A stretch of 49,517 nucleotides of DNA, from the NCBI GenBank assembly GCA_015064785.1, contig SVRM01000013.1, forward strand, positions 1 to 49,517, in the 5' to 3' direction. The stretch comes from Oscillospiraceae bacterium. GTDB taxonomy: Bacteria > Bacillota > Clostridia > Oscillospirales > CAG-272. The notes below the pieces were generated by a model, which saw only the letters and a list, made by a program, of their open reading frames with translations, was not told the origin of the DNA and searched no databases. A program made the position numbers and the translations under genes. Of this stretch, positions 1-8,303 are shown one piece after another. The first letter of the stretch is position 1; each line of letters opens with the position of its first letter.

Positions 1-625
1 TATACGCAATGAGACGCGGGGAATAAAAATAAGAAAAGGCAATCGGACCGGTGGAGATAAACAGCTTATCCGCGACGGTAAAAGCACGGTTGAAGCTCTG
101 GCTCCACCACTCCTGCGTCAGATCGAGTCCGTCAATCGAATAGAGATCCGCGAGCGCGTCTCCCTTTGACATCGGGGTGATATCCTTGTTCATACCTGCC
201 TGCAGGCAATCATACGCAGTATCCCCCGCGCGAACCTGTTTTAAGACATCCTTGACCATGACACCGTCGCTGGGGTAGACAACATAATCAAGCGCGACAT
301 TGTAATGCTCCTCAATCCAGATGTCACGGGCATACTGTGCATCGTTGACCGGTTCGCCGGTGTTTTCCTCACCGCCGTAGTTAGGTAATACCGACGTTGA
401 CAGCACTGCCAGCGTATAGGTATCCTGATTGTAGTCAATGCCGTCATATTGGTCAAGATACGACGGTTCTGCCGCAGTCTCGGCTGCGGTATCGGTTTGG
501 TCGGTGACACGCTGTGTGTCTGGTGCGGCACCGGAATCGCCGCAGGACGGCAGCAGTGAAAGGACGGAGACTATGAGCAGAGAAGCGATTGCGGCATGGT
601 GCTTTGCATAATTTTTTGTTGTCAT
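1..625 (-). CDS. Extracellular solute-binding lipoprotein, 3' end cut by window edge
   Basis: About 208 N-terminal residues are present; the C-terminus lies beyond position 1. The start at 625 is preceded by AAAGGAAG. Residues 1-28 form a lipoprotein signal ending in LLPSC, with Cys28 as the lipidation site, then a Ser/Thr/Ala/Glu-rich linker to about residue 48. The remainder (YDGIDYNQDTYTLAVLS..., ..TAYDCLQAGMN.., ..QEWWSQSFN..) resembles the first lobe of family-1 ABC solute-binding proteins, and in layout the broken gene at 35140-36604. It is probably anchored on the outer membrane face and binds oligosaccharides. It lies 36 bases behind the GH51 gene, so it is likely the last visible gene of that operon. 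No permease is seen. Family is fairly certain; ligand unknown. Confidence 0.82.
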   Translation of the reverse strand, partial: MTTKNYAKHHAAIASLLIVSVLSLLPSCGDSGAAPDTQRVTDQTDTAAETAAEPSYLDQYDGIDYNQDTYTLAVLSTSVLPNYGGEENTGEPVNDAQYARDIWIEEHYNVALDYVVYPSDGVMVKDVLKQVRAGDTAYDCLQAGMNKDITPMSKGDALADLYSIDGLDLTQEWWSQSFNRAFTVADKLFISTGPIAFSYFYSPRLIAY

Positions 626-661
626 GGTTTGCTTCCTTTCTTTGATCTGTGTTTTTATCAA

Positions 662-2194
662 TCAGGTTTTCGGTCTTTTGATAAATGCAGCCGAAGCGGG
701 AGGGATGGACAGCAGTCTTCCGTTTCCGCAAACCCTCTTCATGTTTTCCCTGTCGGGCGTGAATATCTCATAGGCACCGTCTATGTCATCAAGCAATTTT
801 TCATCGGATACGGATTTGTTGAGCACAGATATCCACAAATAGTCACCGTGATCCGTCACAACCATGGACGTATCGCCGCAAGGCACCAATGTGCCGCCTG
901 CGTGCTCCGTCATGCGCTTCATAATTTCGCCGTCGGGCGCAAGCGTGACATGGTCGTGATACACGCGGATGATCCCCTCATTGACCAGCGCAAAATAAGA
1001 CGCGCCTTCCAGATTCAGCTGCTCCTGATTTCGGATCAGCAGGGTCATGACACCCGCGGCATACAGTCCGCCGTAGGCATCCCCCATGCTTCCCCAGCGC
1101 AGATTCCATTCGTCAAACAGCATTTTTCTGCCGCCAAAGCGCTTGCAGCCGGCTTCCAGCCTGCGGTACAGCGCACCCTCGGCAGCATCAAGCACCTGCT
1201 GCAGATCACAGCTTGGAATGTTATATTCGATGTATGAATGTTGTGCACATCTGTCCACCCTCGTTGCATTGGCAAGGAATTTGATGTCCCAGTTCTCGAC
1301 ATTGCCGGTGGTTGCAACGGTTTTGATCGTCGGGTCAACCGAAAGCATGGCTGCAGCGAACTGATCGTGAAGTGCCGCAGCTGCTTCGGGGGTGGTGATA
1401 AAGCAGACCTCGTTGCCGATATACCATGTTCGGATATTGTACGGCTCCCGGAATCCGCGTGCAATGCGGAGTGCACCGTATTTTGTAGACGCATCACCGT
1501 TGCAGTATTCCACGAGGTCCGCAGCATCCTGCGGGTCATTTTTTGTTAATTTTACAGTCCATTCCGGCTCTGCGCCAACATAGCGGCAAATGGCAATATA
1601 GTCATCAATATTCAACTCATAGCCGTCATAGCGGTAATGACTGCAAAACAGGTTGAATTTTCCCTCGTCCGAAATCGCCGGTCTGTCCTCGATGGGAAGC
1701 AGTCCGTCCTTCCACCTGTATTTTTCGGCAAAGCAGCCGCCCGGAAAGCGTATGGTCTGCGGACGCATTTCTTTGATGGCATCGAGAACATCTTTTCTGC
1801 AGTTGTTGACAGCGTCGGCAGGCTTGAGCGAAATATACTTGATTTTTCCGTCGCTGACGACCTCCATGCGCGCATACGGGCAGTCGAACTTGTTCTGAAA
1901 AACGCCGCGCGGCTCCCCGGATGCAAAAATCAGCTTGCCGTATTCCGTGCGAAAACGAACCGATACCTTGCCATCTGCGACAATATGCCATGCGTAGGAT
2001 CGGTCCGTCAGAAAATGAATGCGCTCGCCGCACTGTCCCAAACCCTCCATGTCGTCAAACGTGATCGGATAAAACGACCGATCAGTATAAAGAAGCCGGC
2101 AGTCATCGATCATTTCAGCATAAATACCGCCATAGCCAAATCTGCGGGTACATTCAAAATTGTAGCCAAAAAGATATTTGGAAACTGTTTTCAT
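662..2194 (-). CDS. Alpha-L-arabinofuranosidase, GH51 family
   Basis: 510 residues, usual GH51 length, no signal peptide, so cytoplasmic. GH51 enzymes remove terminal arabinofuranose from arabinan or arabinoxylan fragments with retention of configuration. Seen: the N-terminal YNFECTRRFGYGGIYAEM strip typical of the family, TIRFPGGCFAEKY near 148-159, acid/base Glu262 in YIGNEVC and nucleophile Glu362 in LFDEWNLRWG. The C-terminal part (about 420-510) is the beta-sandwich. It lies in a minus-strand operon behind an SDR gene (111-base gap) and before a solute-binding lipoprotein, consistent with uptake followed by internal debranching. A related GH51 endoglucanase activity cannot be excluded, but the short length and motifs favour arabinofuranosidase. 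Confidence 0.93.
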   Translation of the reverse strand: MKTVSKYLFGYNFECTRRFGYGGIYAEMIDDCRLLYTDRSFYPITFDDMEGLGQCGERIHFLTDRSYAWHIVADGKVSVRFRTEYGKLIFASGEPRGVFQNKFDCPYARMEVVSDGKIKYISLKPADAVNNCRKDVLDAIKEMRPQTIRFPGGCFAEKYRWKDGLLPIEDRPAISDEGKFNLFCSHYRYDGYELNIDDYIAICRYVGAEPEWTVKLTKNDPQDAADLVEYCNGDASTKYGALRIARGFREPYNIRTWYIGNEVCFITTPEAAAALHDQFAAAMLSVDPTIKTVATTGNVENWDIKFLANATRVDRCAQHSYIEYNIPSCDLQQVLDAAEGALYRRLEAGCKRFGGRKMLFDEWNLRWGSMGDAYGGLYAAGVMTLLIRNQEQLNLEGASYFALVNEGIIRVYHDHVTLAPDGEIMKRMTEHAGGTLVPCGDTSMVVTDHGDYLWISVLNKSVSDEKLLDDIDGAYEIFTPDRENMKRVCGNGRLLSIPPASAAFIKRPKT

Positions 2195-2305
2195 ATTCTG
2201 ATCTCCCTATCTTTGTTCTTTTATCCTCCCGATTTTGCAGGCGATGCTGAAATGGTCTGACCGCTTCAAAGGGAGCACTTACCGCATCGGGATTGTCAAC
2301 GGTTC

Positions 2306-3055
2306 TTACAGATGCATCCCACCATCCACATACAGCGAGCTTCCCGTGATGTACCGTCCCTCATCGGAGCAAAGCAGCAGTGCGGCAGCAGAGCAGTCCT
2401 CAGCTTCCCCTGCATAACCCGCGGGAATCTTTGCCAGCACCTGTTTCCGGTAGGCTGGGTCGGACAGTGCCGCATCGTTGCGCGGCGTTGCAATGACACC
2501 GGGCAGCAGCATGTTGACCGTGACTCCGTCGGCTGCAACCTGCCCGGCAATGTTTTCGGTCAGTGACGCAATGGCACACTTGGATGCCGCATAAATCGCC
2601 ATCTGCTTGTGCGGTTTTGCCTGCTGCACACTGCCAATATTCAGAACACGCCCCCATCTGCGGCTCTGCATACCGGGAATATAGATCTGCATCATAGAAA
2701 GCGTTGCACGCAGATTGACATTCATCTGGGTATCGTATTCCTCGGGGGGAATCTCATTCCATGCACAGCGGAACTGCACCGAGGCATTGCAGACAAGAAT
2801 ATCAAGCTCGCCGGTCATGGCGTATAACTTCTGTGCCGCGTCCGCATCCCCGAGATCAACGGCGATGCCGTGCGTAAGACCCCCTGTGTTCGCCGCAAGC
2901 GCTGCGGCAATGCGTTTTGCTTTTGCGGTATCGCGGGAGCAGTGTATAAAGACCTCTGCTCCATGCGCCGCAAAGCATTCGGCAATGGCATAGCCGATTC
3001 CCTGTGTCGATCCTGTCACAAGGGCGCGGCGGCCGTGAAGATCAAATGCTTTCAT
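2306..3055 (-). CDS. Short-chain dehydrogenase/reductase (SDR)
   Basis: 249 residues from the start at 3055, chosen because GAGGAA lies just upstream; longer readings add non-homologous residues. A classical SDR: nucleotide-binding TGSTQGIG at 14-21, CNAS at 89-92 where NNAG is usual, catalytic Ser142, Tyr155 and Lys159 (YAASK), and the C-terminal YITGSSLYVDGG signature. It oxidises or reduces a small alcohol or sugar with NAD(P). It starts 8 bases after the GH10-like stop at 3064, so they are co-transcribed. With the sugar-acid dehydratase and aldolase in the same operon, a role as aldose or sugar-acid dehydrogenase is a reasonable inference; the substrate cannot be read from the sequence. 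Confidence 0.9.
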   Translation of the reverse strand: MKAFDLHGRRALVTGSTQGIGYAIAECFAAHGAEVFIHCSRDTAKAKRIAAALAANTGGLTHGIAVDLGDADAAQKLYAMTGELDILVCNASVQFRCAWNEIPPEEYDTQMNVNLRATLSMMQIYIPGMQSRRWGRVLNIGSVQQAKPHKQMAIYAASKCAIASLTENIAGQVAADGVTVNMLLPGVIATPRNDAALSDPAYRKQVLAKIPAGYAGEAEDCSAAALLLCSDEGRYITGSSLYVDGGMHL

Positions 3056-3063
3056 ATTGTTCC

Positions 3064-4392
3064 TCAAATTCTGATTGTTACGTTGTTTTTGCCCTCCCGG
3101 GACAGCGTCCATTTTACGGGATAGGTCTTCCCATCTGCCGTGACGGTAATCTCATAATCACCATAGAAGCCACGGAAGGCTGCCGTTCCGTTGACTGCCG
3201 GTACGGTCACATCGGTGTGCCATTCCTCGCGGATCAGATGACGCAGACGTTGATATGCCGGCTTTTCGCTCATATCAAAGCGCAGAAGTGCGCCGTAATA
3301 GACATTTTCGCCCTTGGTCATATCGCCCTGCGGTGCACGGAAGGCATAACCGTCGACATAATTCCAGTAGATAACCGCTTCCATCGCCGGATGGGAGAAG
3401 AATGTGCGGTAGACACCCTCGATCAGATCTGCCTGAATTTCCTCATCTTCCTCACTGCCGGAGTATGCCGAAATCGTCATTTCGGTGATCTGCTCAGGCA
3501 AACCGAGTCTGGCATAGTTGTCCATCAAACGATAGAGATTGTCGGGATTGTAGCGCTGTGCCGCCATGCCTGCCTCTGCTTCGCGGGAGAAGAAGCTATG
3601 GAACTGCATACCGATAGAGTCAAGATGCGTGATACCGTTTTTCAGAAGACGCTCGATCTGCATGTAGTAAAGACATCTGTCGTTGTAGGAACCGGGTTCC
3701 CAAATGGCGTAATCGTTGATAATCAGGCGGTTGTTCGGGTAATAGCGATCCGCCATACGGTAGCTCCATTCCAGAAAATCGTTTTCATAATAGAACTTCG
3801 ACAGATTGGAGCCGCGTCCCTGCAAAGTCTCGTTTGTGACCTCAAAGGACGGAATTTTGTCGGCGTACCGTTCTGCGATCTCGCGCATCCGTTTTTCGAG
3901 CTTGCGCTTGTGTACGGAAACCGGCTCATTTTTGACCCAGTCGGGCGCAAAGTTGTCGTAGTTGAGGCAATGGCACTTCGGCTCAATGCCGTTTTCCAGA
4001 CAGTAATCAACGCAGAGGTCGGTCGCGGGTCTGCGGTAGACCTTCGGAGAATCGGCGGCAAAGCGCGGCTTTCCCTCCACAGGCTCTAAATCGCTCCAGT
4101 AAAACGGAACGGTTGCAAGGTTGAACAGTTCAGGGAACTTTTCGCGGTAGATGCGGTTCTTTTCCTCTGTTTCAAATTCATCGAGCATGAAAATGTTGCA
4201 GCCGAAGCGGAACTCATGGTTTTTCAGCACGGCACGGACAGTCACCTCTCCGTCAATCGGCTTGCCGTCCACCCCGACCACGGTGATTTTTGCGTCGCCC
4301 TTGCGGTACAGCTCAATGCCGGTCTTCATACGGATGCGGCTTTCCTCGCTCATGTTGTCAAAATATTTCAGTGCGGTTTCTCGTCTTGACAT
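3064..4392 (-). CDS. Intracellular GH10-like endo-glycosidase, copy 2
   Basis: 442 residues. The start at 4392 is preferred over 4401 because AAAGGA is 9 bases from it and overlaps the other ATG. A small beta domain (about 30-65) precedes a TIM barrel. GH10 hallmarks are seen: KCHCLNYDNFAPDW (139-152), acid/base Glu188 in EVTNETL, QFHSF (263-267) and nucleophile Glu304 in QITEMTI. It is clearly paralogous to the product of 5787-7118, with the same N-terminal FRFGCNIFMLDEF-type segment. No signal peptide, so it probably cleaves imported xylan- or pectin-derived oligosaccharides. It sits between the GH13 gene and the SDR gene in a tight operon. The family is clear at motif level, but the pair diverges from typical secreted xylanases, so substrate is open. 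Confidence 0.85.
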   Translation of the reverse strand: MSRRETALKYFDNMSEESRIRMKTGIELYRKGDAKITVVGVDGKPIDGEVTVRAVLKNHEFRFGCNIFMLDEFETEEKNRIYREKFPELFNLATVPFYWSDLEPVEGKPRFAADSPKVYRRPATDLCVDYCLENGIEPKCHCLNYDNFAPDWVKNEPVSVHKRKLEKRMREIAERYADKIPSFEVTNETLQGRGSNLSKFYYENDFLEWSYRMADRYYPNNRLIINDYAIWEPGSYNDRCLYYMQIERLLKNGITHLDSIGMQFHSFFSREAEAGMAAQRYNPDNLYRLMDNYARLGLPEQITEMTISAYSGSEEDEEIQADLIEGVYRTFFSHPAMEAVIYWNYVDGYAFRAPQGDMTKGENVYYGALLRFDMSEKPAYQRLRHLIREEWHTDVTVPAVNGTAAFRGFYGDYEITVTADGKTYPVKWTLSREGKNNVTIRI

Positions 4393-4427
4393 GATGTTCA
4401 TCCTTTCTGATGGTTGTATTGGTTTTT

Positions 4428-5768
4428 TTATTGCTCCCAAAGCACCGCAAATCCATACGGTTCCAGTGTAAATTTGCCCGATGCACATTCGCTGGCACCG
4501 CCCGAAACAATGACGTCGGCGGTCGTGATGCCGGGAAGCGTCAGACAGACAGCCTCACCGCGGAGATTGCCGACAAACAGGATGCTTCTGTCCCCAAGCA
4601 CACGGCGGAAGGCAATGGCGTGTTCCGTGCAGTCGTGATCAAGCCATTCCACGTCCCCCTCCCGCAGCAGGGCATCCTCACGGCGAAGGGCGTTCAGTGT
4701 ACGGATGATGTGCTGCCGTCTCTGCGCCTGCGGCGTGTTTTTCATGTCCTCGCTGCGCGGCGTTGCGGAATAAATGCCGGGATGGAAGCGGTTTGCAAAC
4801 ATATTGACCGTGGTGGTATCGCACAGTTCATTGCCGCAGTACAGCATCGGTGCGCCGTCGACGACCAGATTCAGTGCGGTGATCAGATCCATACAGGTAT
4901 GTCCTGCCGAAACCTCCAGCCGCGCCGGCCAGTCGGTGACGGTGTCGTGGTTTTCAAGGTCGCGCAGAATGACAGCACCCCGGGGGAAATCGACGTTCGT
5001 CTTTTCCCAGCAGGTTTTCAGCTCCTCCGCCGATTTTCCGTCTGCGACGATGTTATAGATGCAGGCGTGCCAGTCGTAGCCGTAGATGGCATGGAAGCCT
5101 GCCAAAAGGGTTTCCCCGCGTCGTCCCTCATTGATCAGAATGGCGTCGGGCTTCACAGAACAGATGCGCTGTCTGCCCTCCACCCAGAAGTCCAGCGGCA
5201 CACCGTCACCAACATCACAGCGGAAGCCGTCACAATCCAGAACAGCGATATAATAGATCATATTGCCGTACAGATATTCCCGCAGTCCGCGGTGATTGAA
5301 ATCAAGCAATGGGAAATTCCAATAACCGTTGATGAAGCTGCCGTCCGCGTTCTGCTTTGCAAATTCCGGATGCGTTTTCAGAATCGGCGCGTTCGGTCCG
5401 ATGTGGAGGTAGACAAGGTCGAGAATCAGACGCATCCCGCATCGGTGCGTTTCCCGGATGCATTCCGCAAGATCATCCAGTGTACCGTATTCCTCATCAA
5501 TGCGGTAATAATCGTTCATGCGGTAGGGGTTCTTCGGATTTTCCGTTCCGTATTTTTTCTGGCGGACACTCCAGTTCTCACGATTTTCGGATGCATCTGC
5601 CTCAAAGATCGGGCAAAGATAGATTGTGGAAATGCCAAGTGATGCCAGATACGGCAGTTCTTTTGTGATCGCCGTAATCGTTCCCTCCGGCGAAAAGGTA
5701 CGCGGATTGATCTGATAGACCGAACCGGATGTCAACCATACCGGAGCTTTCAATGCTTTCTGAATCAT
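4428..5768 (-). CDS. GH13 alpha-amylase family enzyme
   Basis: 446 residues, cytoplasmic (no signal peptide). A GH13 barrel with conserved regions in order: LILDLVYLHIG (114-124; the usual Asn-His reads Leu-His), GFRCDVGDG with nucleophile Asp185, ILINEG with acid/base Glu214, and ENHDT with Asp275. A C-terminal beta domain (about 375-446) ends in EPYGFAVLWEQ. The SVYQINPRTFSPEGT start is typical of cytoplasmic neopullulanase/maltogenic-amylase-like or oligosaccharide-acting members. It is flanked on both sides by GH10-like paralogs in the same transcript, 18 bases after the upstream stop. Action on alpha-glucosidic or mixed-linkage imported oligosaccharides is inferred; the exact subfamily is not assigned. 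Confidence 0.9.
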   Translation of the reverse strand: MIQKALKAPVWLTSGSVYQINPRTFSPEGTITAITKELPYLASLGISTIYLCPIFEADASENRENWSVRQKKYGTENPKNPYRMNDYYRIDEEYGTLDDLAECIRETHRCGMRLILDLVYLHIGPNAPILKTHPEFAKQNADGSFINGYWNFPLLDFNHRGLREYLYGNMIYYIAVLDCDGFRCDVGDGVPLDFWVEGRQRICSVKPDAILINEGRRGETLLAGFHAIYGYDWHACIYNIVADGKSAEELKTCWEKTNVDFPRGAVILRDLENHDTVTDWPARLEVSAGHTCMDLITALNLVVDGAPMLYCGNELCDTTTVNMFANRFHPGIYSATPRSEDMKNTPQAQRRQHIIRTLNALRREDALLREGDVEWLDHDCTEHAIAFRRVLGDRSILFVGNLRGEAVCLTLPGITTADVIVSGGASECASGKFTLEPYGFAVLWEQ

Positions 5769-5786
5769 AATGATGATGCCTCCCTA

Positions 5787-7118
5787 TCAAAGTATAAATT
5801 TTTGTTCCATCGGTCCGCCGGTCACATGGTAGTACCCTGTGTTCTCGCGGTAAAAGCGGCGCTCCTCTCGGACCTGACCGACCGTCACGTCATAGTCGCC
5901 ATAGAAGCCGGTGAAATATACGTGTCCGTCTTCATCTGTTTTTGCAGATACCTCGGACGTCCATTCCTCGCAGATCAGACGCTTCAGTACATCAAACGCC
6001 TTTTTATGCGTCATGTCATTGCGCAGAAGACCTGCGTGGAAGACATTCTCACCGCCGAACGCCATGCCATCGACCATATTCCACCATACGATGGATTCAA
6101 CATGCTCGCGGCTGAACCACAGCCGGTACATACGCTCCACCAGCGCCGCCTGCATTTCCTCATCCTCCGCCTCATTGCTGTACGACGGAATGGAAACCTC
6201 CGAAAGATGAATCGGCAATCCGAATTCCCCATACAGCCGGAAGATGTCCATGGCGCGGTAGGGATTGTAAAGAGCGCGTTCCTGCGCTTCGCTGCCGGAA
6301 AAAGCATGGAACTGCATACCGATGCCTTCAATGGGAGCTCCCGCACTGAGCCAGCGCTTCAGCATCAGATAGTAGACACTCTTGTCTCCGGTATACTGCG
6401 GATTTCCGAAGGTTTCGTAGCAGCCTTCGTTCCAGAACAGGCGGCTGTAGGGGAAATATTTCTTTGCTGTATCAAAACACCATTTTTCATGACCAGGCTC
6501 GTCGCAAATCGGCAGATCGCGGCACCCGTATTCTCCGTGTGCATTTCGGTAGACGGTGTACATTTCGTTGATCACATCCAGATCAATCAGATCATCTCCG
6601 TACCGCTCGGCAATTTCGGCACTTCGTTTTTCAATCGCCATTTTCAGTGAACGCCAGTCACGCGGCATCCATTTCGGATTGAAGGAATTGTACATAAGAC
6701 AGTGCCCCTTCATGCCGATGCGGTTTTCAAGACAGTAGTCACGGATCAGGTCGAGTGACGGACGGCGGTATATATTCTCGGAGTCTGCCGCAAAGCGCGG
6801 CTTGCCTTGCTCCGGCTCCAGTGTATCCCAGTACAGAGGAAGGACACCGTAATTAAAAATCCCTGCAAACTCTTCACGGTACCGTTGGTTACGCCGCTCA
6901 TCACCGAATTGATCGAGCAGGAACAAGGCACATCCGAACTTGAATGCATGGCGCGACAGCTTTGCATGTACAGGAATGCCTGCCATCGGTTTCCCCTCGC
7001 GGTCAAGCACCTTCACAGCAAACAGACCCTTGCGATGGGTTTCAATGTCACACGAGATCATGGGATCGGTATATTCCTTCAAACGGTCAAAATGCGAAAT
7101 CAGTTCTCTGCGATTCAT
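5787..7118 (-). CDS. Intracellular GH10-like endo-glycosidase, copy 1
   Basis: 443 residues, no signal peptide. Same architecture as the product of 3064-4392: a beta domain with FKFGCALFLLDQF (59-71), then a TIM barrel with GMKGHCLMYNSFNPKW (135-150), acid/base Glu185 in DVINEMY, GMQFHAF (267-273) and nucleophile Glu307 in IHLSEVS. The C-terminal 60 residues form a YFTGFYGDYDVTV-type beta segment, also matched in the paralog (FRGFYGDYEITV). The gene lies 17 bases after the RraA-like gene and 18 before the GH13 gene. Cleavage of imported beta-linked oligosaccharides is likely. Keeping two diverged copies in one operon suggests different chain lengths or decorations. Confidence 0.86.
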   Translation of the reverse strand: MNRRELISHFDRLKEYTDPMISCDIETHRKGLFAVKVLDREGKPMAGIPVHAKLSRHAFKFGCALFLLDQFGDERRNQRYREEFAGIFNYGVLPLYWDTLEPEQGKPRFAADSENIYRRPSLDLIRDYCLENRIGMKGHCLMYNSFNPKWMPRDWRSLKMAIEKRSAEIAERYGDDLIDLDVINEMYTVYRNAHGEYGCRDLPICDEPGHEKWCFDTAKKYFPYSRLFWNEGCYETFGNPQYTGDKSVYYLMLKRWLSAGAPIEGIGMQFHAFSGSEAQERALYNPYRAMDIFRLYGEFGLPIHLSEVSIPSYSNEAEDEEMQAALVERMYRLWFSREHVESIVWWNMVDGMAFGGENVFHAGLLRNDMTHKKAFDVLKRLICEEWTSEVSAKTDEDGHVYFTGFYGDYDVTVGQVREERRFYRENTGYYHVTGGPMEQKFIL

Positions 7119-7135
7119 GCTCCGTCTCCTTTATG

Positions 7136-8041
7136 TTACAACATCGTTTGTGTGTCGTTCGGGTCACCGTTTCTGGCAAGGTCATATTCGTGCGACCAGT
7201 CCAGATGCCGGTATTCCTCACCGCGCGGATCGGTGTTGATCCAGTTGACCAGCATATCGAGCATTTCCTCTGTCCACGTTGCGCGGTCGATCTGCGCCGT
7301 TGTGAACTTGCCGGCACCGATCATCTCAAATCCGAAATCGTCCTTGACGTGTGTCTTTGCGGCACCGTCGACGACCTCAGGAACGAGATGCGCCGGAATG
7401 AACAGCACACCGCCGCCGGCACCGTAGACGATGTCGCCGGGAAGCACAGTCGCTTTTCCGATGCGCGTGATCGAGTTGAAGTCTTTCATGATAAACTCGC
7501 GGATGGGGGTCGGATCGATGCCGCGGTAGTAGACCTGCACATCGGGTACTGCCTTCATCTGTTCGGTATCACGGATACCGCCCCAGATGACAGCACCGCC
7601 AGTCTTTGTACGTGTGCGGATCGCCGTTGTCAGATTGCCGCCGAGGAAGGTTCCCTTGTAAATCTTGTCATACATATCGGCAACGACAACGTCCCCCTCA
7701 ACAAGACTGTCGATGACCCATTGGTTGTAGTTGCCCTTTCTGCCATCCTCGGCACCGACACCGAACATAACATCGTGCAGATCCGGTCTTGCCGGAACAA
7801 AGGAGGCCGTGACCGCGCGTCCGATGAGCTTGCGTCCGTCATCGTGCAGGGTACGCAGATCGCCCTCAAATTGGCTTTCATAGCCAAGGACGAAAATCGG
7901 CTTCCAGAGCTCTTCCAAGGTCATGCCGCGCATCGCTTCCAGATAACGGTCCGGTACACGCGGTCTTCCGTCTGGAAAACGTTCGCCCTTCCAGAGCGGT
8001 GTCAGTGCAATGATATCTTCGCGATTGTTCAATTTCAGCAT
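7136..8041 (-). CDS. RraA-like aldolase (HMG/KDG-type) family protein
   Basis: 301 residues from the start at 8041; AAGGAG lies 9 bases upstream, and an ATG at 8059 would place that site inside the gene. The RraA / 4-hydroxy-4-methyl-2-oxoglutarate aldolase fold is indicated by FLGGNLTTA (132-140) and the signature VIWGGIRDTEQ (151-161) with Arg157 and Asp158, which in this family bind the divalent metal and 2-oxo acid. It is longer than stand-alone RraA (about 160), with extensions at both ends as in sugar-acid-linked members. It follows the enolase-superfamily dehydratase, so it probably splits the 2-keto-3-deoxy acid that enzyme makes. A transposon-like element now separates the two genes. 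Confidence 0.82.
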   Translation of the reverse strand: MLKLNNREDIIALTPLWKGERFPDGRPRVPDRYLEAMRGMTLEELWKPIFVLGYESQFEGDLRTLHDDGRKLIGRAVTASFVPARPDLHDVMFGVGAEDGRKGNYNQWVIDSLVEGDVVVADMYDKIYKGTFLGGNLTTAIRTRTKTGGAVIWGGIRDTEQMKAVPDVQVYYRGIDPTPIREFIMKDFNSITRIGKATVLPGDIVYGAGGGVLFIPAHLVPEVVDGAAKTHVKDDFGFEMIGAGKFTTAQIDRATWTEEMLDMLVNWINTDPRGEEYRHLDWSHEYDLARNGDPNDTQTML

Positions 8042-8059
8042 AGCAGGATTCTCCTTCAT

Positions 8060-8070
8060 AATTAAGACCA
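8060..8070. repeat. Target-site duplication, left copy
   Basis: AATTAAGACCA here is repeated exactly at 8293-8303, on the other side of the hairpin element, as expected of a duplicated target site. Confidence 0.8.
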
Positions 8071-8292
8071 TAGGCAATTGCAAAATTGCCTACCTTCATC
8101 GCCCATAGGGCGATATATAAACAAATTGCGTCGCTTGGGCGGGTTTCCCGCCCAAAAAGACACCTTCAAAGCGACCAAAGGGACGCCATCCGAAGAAATG
8201 CTGTGCATTTCTTCAGAAGTTGCTGTGCAACTTCGCGGTCTTTGCGTCAGACCGAGGAAACCGATTGCGAAATGCAATTTTGCAATCGATTA
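8071..8292. mobile_element. MITE-like hairpin element, copy 1 (222 bp)
   Basis: A non-coding element bounded by the 11-base direct repeat AATTAAGACCA. Its ends form an imperfect terminal inverted repeat with core ATTGCAAAATTGC. It is built of perfect hairpins: TAGGCAATT-GCAA-loop at the left end, TCGCCC-ATA-GGGCGA, TTGGGCGGG-TTT-CCCGCCCAA, then a central cassette of three (stems at 8192-8214, 8216-8234, 8236-8254; loops TGT, TGT, TTGCGTC), and a 12-pair terminal hairpin with GCA loop and one G-T wobble. The first 113 bases match copy 2 with one difference (a loop base) and the last 36 with one difference; the centre is unrelated except TGCGTCAG. It sits between the dehydratase and aldolase genes. 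No credible gene lies inside. Confidence 0.82.
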
Positions 8293-8303
8293 AATTAAGA
8301 CCA
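8293..8303. repeat. Target-site duplication, right copy
   Basis: Second AATTAAGACCA. It contains the last codons and stop (read on the minus strand as TGG TCT TAA TT) of the dehydratase gene, which explains why that gene survived the insertion intact. Confidence 0.8.

Noticed and set aside
3056..3112. Longer N-terminus for the SDR gene starting at 3112
   Set aside because: The extra residues lie before the conserved nucleotide-binding start, overlap the upstream gene, and lack a ribosome site; GAGGAA precedes 3055.
8062..8298. Overlapping ~70-codon open frames inside the hairpin element
   Set aside because: They follow the hairpin arms on both strands, are not kept in copy 2 because the centre is replaced, and show no protein pattern.
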